NCBI GenBank assembly: GCA_025350625.1
Contig: JANXXL010000302.1
Location: 1 to 49,015 of the forward strand
Origin: Bryobacterales bacterium
GTDB taxonomy: Bacteria > Acidobacteriota > Terriglobia > Bryobacterales > Bryobacteraceae
Direction: 5' to 3'
Length of the DNA stretch: 49,015 nucleotides
Part shown: in pieces, positions 17,869 through 23,283 of the stretch
Position numbering within the stretch: position 1 is the first letter of the stretch
Layout: each line of letters opens with the position of its first letter
Program-made: the position numbers and the translations under genes
Notes under the pieces: model-generated
The model's input: the letters and a program-made list of their open reading frames with translations, nothing else
The model's database searches: none
Told to the model about the DNA's origin: nothing

Positions 17869-18021
17869 TTAAACCACTGGCCGGCGGCCCTGTATGAGGC
17901 CTAAAACAACGGCCACGATCGCCAGTACCAGCAATATATGGATGAACCCCGACATCGTATAGGACGTGACTAATCCCAGGGCCCACATGATAAAAAGAAT
18001 TACAGCAATTGTCCAAAGCAT
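17869..18021 (-). CDS. lmo0937-type small membrane protein, 50 aa
   Basis: Encodes MLWTIAVILFIMWALGLVTS, then a short loop and IHILLVLAIVAVVLGLIQGR. Two membrane spans around a glycine turn, a short basic tail and the opening 'MLWTIAVIL…WALG' are characteristic of the lmo0937 family (DUF5670), tiny membrane proteins often linked to stress regulons. AAGGAG about 9 bases before the ATG supports the start. It sits 4 bases downstream of the stop of the Gly-zipper gene at 18026, so it is probably in that operon. Function unknown. Confidence 0.8.
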   Translation of the reverse strand: MLWTIAVILFIMWALGLVTSYTMSGFIHILLVLAIVAVVLGLIQGRRPVV

Positions 18022-18025
18022 GTTG

Positions 18026-18598
18026 TTACACTCCTTGTTTGGTTGGTCGGGGTAACGGTTTATCCGTCACCATAAAATCTGCGCGGGCTTCGCTCGCCGA
18101 TGCGACGCTGGTGGCGCCGGTGTTAATCAGGAGATGCTTGGCTCGCTTTACCCAGTCGGAATTGTCGCAGTGAACCGAAAGAAGCACCCCGCATTTTCGG
18201 AGGCGGCCTTCGAAGCGTTTCGCTTCGTACTCCGGGAATCCGGTGCCGATCAAAGCTCCTAGAATTGCACCGATGGTTCCTAGCGAACCCCACCCTGCGA
18301 GGGCCGCCATTATCGGGCCGGCCGCAATCCACTGTGCGAGTGCCGGAGCATTGATTAATCCCGTACCGGCTGCCCATCCCAGCGCTGCGCCGATAGCCGC
18401 GCCCAGAAAAGCGCCCGCGATCGCACTCTCAGGCGCCTTGGTGTTTTTCTCGTGTGCGAAGTCCTTCGACCCTTGGTTATCGGGGAGTAACGCGGAAATA
18501 TCGGTGCTCCGATATCCTGCCGCTTTTAACGATTCTACCGCTTCTTCTATGCTGAGACGGTCTTTGTAGAGGCCGTAGACAGCCGTATTTGATGCCAT
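18026..18598 (-). CDS. General-stress 17M-like protein with Gly-zipper domain (copy 1)
   Basis: 190 residues from the ATG at 18598, chosen because GAGGAGA precedes it by about 9 bases. N-terminal module (1-~45) AVYGLYKDRLSIEEAVESL…STDISALLPD resembles the GSP17M/YflT-type domain. The linker FAHEKNTKAPES is followed by two glycine/alanine-rich hydrophobic hairpins (~60-125, LGAAIGAALGWAAGTG) typical of membrane Gly-zippers. The C-terminal module (YEAKRFEGRLRKCGVLLSVH) looks like a small ferredoxin-like domain. It is paralogous to 18797-19360. Probably a stress-induced inner-membrane protein; mechanism unknown. Confidence 0.75.
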   Translation of the reverse strand: MASNTAVYGLYKDRLSIEEAVESLKAAGYRSTDISALLPDNQGSKDFAHEKNTKAPESAIAGAFLGAAIGAALGWAAGTGLINAPALAQWIAAGPIMAALAGWGSLGTIGAILGALIGTGFPEYEAKRFEGRLRKCGVLLSVHCDNSDWVKRAKHLLINTGATSVASASEARADFMVTDKPLPRPTKQGV

Positions 18599-18735
18599 AA
18601 CGGATCGTTCTCCTCTCACGCGGTTAAATTGCACTTAGGGGGCCGTTATTGAAATTCCACTGTCCCTTCGCTACTTGCAGTCTTTGGGTAAACTTCGGGA
18701 AGGAAAACTTTTCCTATGACGCAAATTCTGCTGAC

Positions 18736-18768
18736 AAAAAAAGGGCGCAACGGAAGTCCGCTGCGCCC
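18736..18768 (-). terminator. Rho-independent terminator (minus strand)
   Basis: On the minus strand GGGCGCAGCGGA and TCCGTTGCGCCC form a 12-bp stem (one G-T pair) with a CT loop, followed by seven T (A-run at 18736-18742). It ends transcripts of the gene at 18797-19360 and so gives the copy-1 gene its own promoter in the ~135 bases to the left. Confidence 0.85.
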
Positions 18769-18796
18769 AAACCAACGTATTTCTGATTGCCCAGAG

Positions 18797-19360
18797 TTAA
18801 CGGCGCGAATGAGCCTCCGATTCGACGCCGTGCGTGCTCACGGACTTTTCACCGGCCGATGCAATATCATCGGCGCCGGTCTGCTTGAGCAGGTCCTTGG
18901 CCCGCGAGACGTCGTGCGAGCCGTCGCAGTGAACCGACAACAAGACCCCGCCGTCTTTTACCCGTCCTTCATAACGCTTGGCTTCGTACTCGGGAATACC
19001 CATTCCCACCAAAGCTCCGACCATGCCGCCCACTGCGCCGCCGACTCCTAATCCAGCCAGCGCGCCCATGATGGGACCGGCCGCGATAAAGGGTCCGACG
19101 CCTGGAATGGCGAGACTGCCAATCCCCGCCAGAAGACCCAAGGTCCCGCCAATCGCGCCACCGGCAGTGGCTCCGGTCGCGGTTCCCTCCGGCATCTTGG
19201 TGTTTTTTTCGTGCGCGAATTCCTTGGAGCTTTGGCTATCGGGCAATAACACCGAAATGTCATTGTTCGAAAAGCCGGCTGCTAGAATGCGGTCGACAGC
19301 GCGTTCCGCTGCCATGGAGTTCTTGTAAATTCCAAAAACTGCGGTATTTTTGCCTGCCAT
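18797..19360 (-). CDS. General-stress 17M-like protein with Gly-zipper domain (copy 2)
   Basis: 187 residues, same three-part plan as its neighbour at 18026: AVFGIYKNSMAAERAVDRIL…NDISVLLPD, the linker FAHEKNTKMPEG, a glycine-rich membrane hairpin (TAGGAIGGTLGLLAGIG to GALVGMGIPEYEAKRYEG), and VKDGGVLLSVHCDGSHD. Near-identity of the linker and of the zipper/C-terminal border, with divergent zipper interiors, indicates an old tandem duplication. The C-terminal tail is different (EKSVSTHGVESEAHSRR). It ends at a strong terminator 29 bases downstream. Stress-protein assignment is by family resemblance; no function is established. Confidence 0.75.
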   Translation of the reverse strand: MAGKNTAVFGIYKNSMAAERAVDRILAAGFSNNDISVLLPDSQSSKEFAHEKNTKMPEGTATGATAGGAIGGTLGLLAGIGSLAIPGVGPFIAAGPIMGALAGLGVGGAVGGMVGALVGMGIPEYEAKRYEGRVKDGGVLLSVHCDGSHDVSRAKDLLKQTGADDIASAGEKSVSTHGVESEAHSRR

Positions 19361-19388
19361 GATGTAATCCTCCTCAAGTTATTTCTTA

Positions 19389-19775
19389 TTACTGCTTAAC
19401 GGACATCTGGTCATTGACCTTGTCAGGGCCGCCGACGATCGAAGTGGCTTTAGCCAGAATCGCCTTTTTTTCCTCCTCGGACTTCACAGGTCCTTTGAGA
19501 GTGACGGTGCCATTCTGGCTGATTACTTTCACGTTATGGGCGTAAGTAGATAAACCCTTGTCGTCCATAATGGAGCGCCGTATGTCTTTCGTCAGATCCA
19601 AATCTGTACGATTGTTCTTTTGTTGATCGGCCGTGGGTTCGCCCGTGGCGCGGTCCCGCTTATTGACCTTGGTGTTGTCAGCTTTGGGATCGGGGGCATC
19701 GGGCGCCTGCGCATACACACCCAGGGAGGCTGCACTGAACGCAATGGCCAATATACCTCGTCGAAATTTCATCAT
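19389..19775 (-). CDS. Periplasmic BON-domain protein
   Basis: 128 residues from the ATG pair at 19775, with GGAGG 4-6 bases upstream; a longer frame starting at 19790 lacks this. Signal peptide ~1-22 (FRRGILAIAFSAASLGVYAQA), then a charged, disordered linker (DAPDPKADNTKVNKRDRATGE). A single BON module follows (~57-125: DIRRSIMDDKGLSTYAHNVKV, then NGTVTLKGPVKSEEEK and INDQ-like VNDQMSV). BON domains bind lipid surfaces; OsmY-type members respond to osmotic stress. It lies 28 bases upstream of the copy-2 Gly-zipper gene and probably shares its transcript. Confidence 0.85.
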   Translation of the reverse strand: MMKFRRGILAIAFSAASLGVYAQAPDAPDPKADNTKVNKRDRATGEPTADQQKNNRTDLDLTKDIRRSIMDDKGLSTYAHNVKVISQNGTVTLKGPVKSEEEKKAILAKATSIVGGPDKVNDQMSVKQ

Positions 19776-19881
19776 CTGACCTCCAATCAAAAATTCCGAA
19801 TGCGCCAGGCAATGACCGGGCGCACTCAGTGGTTAGAGCCACCTACCGCCGCATTGTTTCGTCAGGATGCCAAAGAACTGA

Positions 19882-20511
19882 TTAGGGGTGGTTTTGAGGC
19901 GCGGCGGGGGAGCGGACTTTGTAGCGGTCAAACAGGTCCGGCATGAATTCAGAGAATGCGTTGCCTATGATGCGGCTAATAAATCCGAGGGCCACTTGAT
20001 GGGTCACGTGACCCGCCGCCGACTGATCGGGACGCCAGGTGTTGGATATCAGAATTCCGCCGGGAAGCGCAAGATAGCGGGCATACGCGGGCTGTGTGGC
20101 ACCGGCGCGGTTATGGTCGACGAAGGCCATTTTCACGACGTGGCCAATCCGCGTTTTCACGGGCTGGCCCGCCGCTCGAAAATATCGAGGATCTTCTCCC
20201 CAAAGGCTTCCGATTCCCGCCTCGATAGCGTTACTGGTTCCACCTGCTGCGAGACGTGCCCCGTAGCGCTTGCCGAACCCGTCCCAATGCGGATCCCATA
20301 CCTCCGGTTCGTTGCGCCAGGTTTGAATTCCCGCTACGAAGATTCCCGCTGCCAGGTTTTTGGGACCGAACGTGGAAAGCGCAACCCACCGCAACCGGTC
20401 GTGGCCAGAAAGCTCGACGGCAGGGGCCGCTATGGAAACGCTTTCGGTGCCCCCGCCCGACTGGCCCCAGACCGTGACCGTCATCACTGCAATTCCGATC
20501 GCCCAACGCAT
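19882..20511 (-). CDS. Secreted hypothetical protein, 209 aa
   Basis: ATG at 20511 with GAGGAGGG 7 bases upstream. Signal peptide ~1-17 (MRWAIGIAVMTVTVWGQ). The mature protein contains RLRWVALSTFGPKNLAAG, a Trp-rich stretch (TWRNEPEVWDPHWDGFGKRYGAR) and repeated glycine/alanine segments with VVKMAF and GGILISNTW. Proteins of this pattern are frequent in Acidobacteria, often near stress or envelope genes, without known function. Possibly a small outer-membrane or periplasmic protein. It precedes the BON gene by 106 bases, so it may have a separate transcript. Confidence 0.7.
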   Translation of the reverse strand: MRWAIGIAVMTVTVWGQSGGGTESVSIAAPAVELSGHDRLRWVALSTFGPKNLAAGIFVAGIQTWRNEPEVWDPHWDGFGKRYGARLAAGGTSNAIEAGIGSLWGEDPRYFRAAGQPVKTRIGHVVKMAFVDHNRAGATQPAYARYLALPGGILISNTWRPDQSAAGHVTHQVALGFISRIIGNAFSEFMPDLFDRYKVRSPAAPQNHP

Positions 20512-20614
20512 AGCCCAACCCTCCTCTAACTGTTAGAGAGTGGGAGTTGGACTTCGTTTCGATCAAGCGGGCCGGTTCCAGGCTACCGGCGCCGGGACAT
20601 GAACTAGTACCGCT

Positions 20615-21193
20615 CTATAAAGGGCCTGTTTTATGGCGGAAACAATCGACTGTGTGATCATTGACCAAGCCTACCGCCTGCATGTAGGCATACACGATAG
20701 TACTGCCTACAAAATTGAATCCGCGTTGCCGCAGATCTTTGGAGAGGGCATCGCTCTCCTTGGTTTTCGCGGGAACGTCCGCCCGGCTGGTGCGCTTGCC
20801 GTCGATAGGCCGGTTCCCAACGAACGGCCATATATAGGCGTCGAAGGACCCGAATTCCTTTTGAATCGCCAGAAACGCGCGTGCATTTTTCACTGCGCTG
20901 TGCATCTTGAGCCGATTGCGCACCAGTCCTGGATCGAGCAGCAACTTTTCGATGCGCGCCGCGTTGAACCGCGAGACTTTGCGGGGATCAAATCCAGCGA
21001 GGGCCCGGCGGTAGTGTTCGCGTTTGCGCAGAATCGTTTCCCAGCTCAGGCCCGCCTGGGCGCCTTCGAGAATCAGCATCTCGAAGTGACGCCGATCGTC
21101 ATGCACCGGCACGCCCCACTCGAGGTCGTGATACTCGACATAGTAAGCCTTATCGAGCGACACCCAGAAGCAGCGTTGTGGTTCGGCCGCCAT
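20615..21193 (-). CDS. tag: DNA-3-methyladenine glycosylase I
   Basis: Removes 3-methyladenine from alkylated DNA. The ATG at 21193 gives 192 residues starting MAAEPQRCFWVSLDK, the normal N-terminus with the first zinc Cys; a longer frame from 21241 adds 16 unrelated residues. EYHDLEWGVPVHDDRRHFE carries the second ligand, EGAQAGLSWETIL the catalytic Glu and base-stacking region, and NDHTVDCFRH near the C-terminus the His-x3-Cys that completes the zinc site. It is intact. It lies 34 bases downstream of a damaged HicA-like gene on the same strand; the link is probably accidental. Confidence 0.95.
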   Translation of the reverse strand: MAAEPQRCFWVSLDKAYYVEYHDLEWGVPVHDDRRHFEMLILEGAQAGLSWETILRKREHYRRALAGFDPRKVSRFNAARIEKLLLDPGLVRNRLKMHSAVKNARAFLAIQKEFGSFDAYIWPFVGNRPIDGKRTSRADVPAKTKESDALSKDLRQRGFNFVGSTIVYAYMQAVGLVNDHTVDCFRHKTGPL

Positions 21194-21227
21194 GGTTACG
21201 ATGATAGCCAACGCGTCCAGGATCGGA

Positions 21228-21410
21228 CTAGAGAAGTGCAAGGAATTCTTCCTCGCTCAAGTTTGCCTGCTTGAGAATCCGATGTTTTAACAGCGTGGGA
21301 GGAATATCCTTCGCATGGACCGGAACCGTTACGTGGATTCCAGACTTTAAGCGGTGGAGCAATCGCGCATGGCTTCCCTTCAGGTGGTGAACGTAAAAAC
21401 CCGCACGCAA
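21228..21410 (-). pseudogene. HicA-type toxin, 5' end disrupted
   Basis: The 60-codon frame RAGFYVHHLKGSHARLLHR…VTVPVHAKDIPPTLL…QANLSEEEFLALL is a clear HicA (YcfA) mRNA interferase, including the catalytic-His-containing GSHA motif and the VPVHAK strand. It begins only at a TTG inside the first helix. The expected start region is out of frame: reading leftwards from about 21441, PKPIEVM fits a HicA N-terminus but in another frame, with a one-base shift near 21412-21416. The module is therefore probably inactive, unless the TTG is used or the shift is a sequencing error. The partner HicB remnant lies immediately upstream. Confidence 0.65.
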
Positions 21411-21456
21411 CAGTGCGACATCACCTCTATGGGCTTGGGGGCATGCCGAGCGGCGA

Positions 21457-21672
21457 CTACGGAACGGTTACAGCCACCCGTTCTGTTGTCACGTCGGTAA
21501 GGTCAGCAGGAATTGGCTCCCCCGTTAGGATGACGCTTCCCAGATAACACCGGATCGCGTCTCGCGCCATTTCGCGCGCTTCCTCCAAGGTCTCACCAAA
21601 GGTGCGGATCTCAGGAATCACCGGCACAAATACGCTGAACCCGCCTTCCGGGAGGGGTTCGTAGCCGATAAG
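21457..21672 (-). pseudogene. HicB-type antitoxin, N-terminally truncated
   Basis: The frame gives GYEPLPEGGFSVFVPVIPE, FGETLEEAREMARDAIRCYL, then GEPIPADLTDVTTERVAVTVP and a stop. This is the HicB partial RNase-H-like fold with its typical Glu/Ala helix and C-terminal VAVTVP. The frame is closed by a TAG at 21673-21675 and has no start codon, so the first few residues are lost. The start of the diverging toxin-like gene at 21687 lies directly beyond, with no room for a promoter. The two events suggest a deletion in this spacer. Confidence 0.6.
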
Positions 21673-21686
21673 CTACAATAGAGCAC

Positions 21687-21992
21687 ATGCTGGCGGAGCC
21701 GAAAGGACTGCAGATTTATGTGACACCTGACGGCAAGCGGCCTTTTCAGGAATGGTTAGATGCTCTAAAAGATTATGAAGCTCAGGGCCGCGTACTATAG
21801 CAAGTCTGTAGGCGCCGGAGTTTCGGAACTGCGAATTGATGCTGGCCCCGTACTTCGGACAGGAGGGCCGTTCCATCGTGATTTTACTCTGCGGAGGAAG
21901 CAAAACGACCCAGCGCAAGAACATCACGGAAGCCCGAGCGTTCTTGAAGGATTATAGGAGTAGAAAAGATGCCAAGAAGCGCACCGTACGAT
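21687..21992 (+). pseudogene. HigB-type (Gp49/RelE-like) toxin with internal deletions
   Basis: The first frame reads LAEPKGLQIYVTPDGKRPFQ then EWLDALKDYEAQGRVL and stops at 21800. A second frame supplies KSVGAGVSELRIDAGP (~21798-21847), and a third supplies YFGQEGRSIVILLCGGSK to KDYRSRKDAKKRTVR, ending at 21992. Together these are the ordered parts of the phage-derived Gp49-like killer protein family. About 14 residues are missing between GRVL and KSVG, and a few between DAGP and YFG. Two separate deletions make sequencing error an unlikely full explanation. The 3' end overlaps the antitoxin start, as in intact modules. Confidence 0.7.
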
Positions 21993-22265
21993 GATTATCT
22001 GATCGAGTCCCTTAAAAATCAGCGCCGGGCGAAAGCCTACCTTAACGCCGCGCTCGAAGACGACGACCCGCGTGTGTTTCTGATGGCTCTGCGTAATGTT
22101 GCGCAAGCGCTTGGGTTCAGCAAGGTGGCCGCGAAAAGTACGCTGAATCGAGAGAGCCTGTATAAGATGCTTTCAAAGCGTGGCAATCCCAGCCTGCAGA
22201 GTCTCAACGCGTTGCTCGATAGCCTGGGCTTCCATCTCGCGGTCGCGTCGAAAGACGGGGCGTGA
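21969..22265 (+). CDS. HigA-type antitoxin (addiction module antidote family)
   Basis: 98 residues, intact. MPRSAPYDDYLIESLKNQRR and AKAYLNAALEDDDPRVFLMA are the standard N-terminus of the antidote proteins paired with Gp49-like toxins. The DNA-binding HTH follows (FSKVAAKSTLNRESLYKMLS, ~50-70) with SLQSLNALLDSLGFHLAVA as the final helices. The HTH domain normally represses the module's own promoter. Its partner toxin gene upstream is decayed, so this may now act only as a small DNA-binding protein. Confidence 0.88.
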   Translation: MPRSAPYDDYLIESLKNQRRAKAYLNAALEDDDPRVFLMALRNVAQALGFSKVAAKSTLNRESLYKMLSKRGNPSLQSLNALLDSLGFHLAVASKDGA

Positions 22266-22286
22266 AGCGCGGTCTAGAATGGAATC

Positions 22287-22577
22287 ATGAGCGCTTTGGA
22301 AGTGCTGCGCGCCAAGCAATCTGAGATCCAGTCCATCGCCGCTAAGCACGGCGCGGGAAATCTGCGCGTGTTCGGCTCGGTAGCCCGCGGCGACGCGCGT
22401 GAGAATAGTGACGTCGATATATTGATCGACATTGTAGGCCCGACGACTCCGTGGTTTCCCGGCGGTTTGCTCTCCGACCTCGAAGCTGCCCTTGGCCGGA
22501 GTGTGGACATAGTGATTGCCCGGTCGCTCCATCCGCTGCTTCGCGAATCTGTCCTCAAGGAAGCCGTCCCTTTGTGA
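22287..22577 (+). CDS. mntA: MNT-type nucleotidyltransferase antitoxin
   Basis: 96 residues. FGSVARGDARENSDVDILID (~31-50) is the GSx10DxD nucleotidyltransferase motif of minimal (MNT) enzymes, which in MNT-HEPN modules neutralise the HEPN RNase by adding AMP to it. The C-terminal GRSVDIVIARSLHPLLRESVLKEA fits the family. Intact. The stop overlaps the next gene's GTG (GTGA, 22574-22577), the usual coupling for these pairs. The partner is frameshifted. Confidence 0.9.
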   Translation: MSALEVLRAKQSEIQSIAAKHGAGNLRVFGSVARGDARENSDVDILIDIVGPTTPWFPGGLLSDLEAALGRSVDIVIARSLHPLLRESVLKEAVPL

Positions 22578-22910
22578 AGGACGACCGGAAGTATCTGTTC
22601 CACATTTTGGAATGCGTAGCTCGGATTGAGGAGGATGTGCGTGGACGGCTCCGTTGCGTTCGATGCGGCGCACACTATCCAAGACGCGGTGATTCGCAAT
22701 CTGCAGGTGATGGCGGAGTCAACACAACGGCTATCCGATATGTTGAAGGCGAAGCACCCTGAAATCCCGTGGGCTGGCATTGCCGGCTTCCGAAATCTAT
22801 TGGTTCATGACTATTTCGGGATCGACTTGCGCGTCGTATGGCAGATCGTAGTAAAGGATGTTCCCGAATTGAAGGCGGCAGTCGTCGGGATACTACAGTC
22901 CCGCTGTTAG
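22574..22910 (+). pseudogene. HEPN-type RNase toxin, frameshifted
   Basis: Starting at GTG 22574: KDDRKYLFHILECVARIEED, the normal HEPN partner N-terminus. At about 22637-22644 the frame breaks. The rest, VAFDAAHTIQDAVIRNLQVM, then STQRLSDMLKAKHPEIPW, then GFRNLLVHDYFGIDLRVVW, continues in the +1 frame to 22910. The catalytic Rx4H motif (RNLLVHDY) is therefore out of frame. One extra G in GTGCGTGGACGG would explain it, by mutation or by sequencing error. As written the toxin is not made. Confidence 0.75.
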
Positions 22911-23207
22911 TGGCGGTTCAATGACAAGGTTGCCCGTGATACGACGCCGGAAGTCCTCCACCTTATTTTGGGCACTCTTCGCCTCCTGCACGGATTCCCA
23001 CAATTCTTCGTTCTGCTTCCGCAACACGTCGATTTTTCGGTGGGCGATTCCGTCGGCGATGAGATGAGCACTTCTATGTCGACGAGCAGTTTCGTCTTTC
23101 AATTGTTCGCTTCTGCTACCTGCCCAGAAGGATATTGCACTGAAATCGGCGGCTGCTATTCCCAGATACGGTACGAAGACGGCAAGCAGAGCAAATCCAA
23201 TCGCCAA
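22893..23207 (-). CDS. Possible membrane-anchored coiled-coil protein or fragment
   Basis: The longest frame in the 373-base stretch between the HEPN remnant and nrdJ. From a TTG at 23207 it reads AIGFALLAVFVPYLGIAAAD (membrane helix) followed by a charged helical region (RKIDVLRKQNEELWESVQEA) and ends 18 bases inside the HEPN gene. The frame stays open upstream to about 23286 (KSKSTRLVSKTTQYLAIGF) but has no ATG, GTG or convincing ribosome site. It may be the 3' part of a lost gene. No family recognised; the rest of the stretch shows no other signal. Confidence 0.3.
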   Translation of the reverse strand: MAIGFALLAVFVPYLGIAAADFSAISFWAGSRSEQLKDETARRHRSAHLIADGIAHRKIDVLRKQNEELWESVQEAKSAQNKVEDFRRRITGNLVIEPPLTAGL

Positions 23208-23283
23208 GTACTGGGTTGTCTTGCTGACAAGTCTAGTTGATTTGGATTTCGCATGTCGGCAGTTTTGAAAGTCGGTCGATCCT

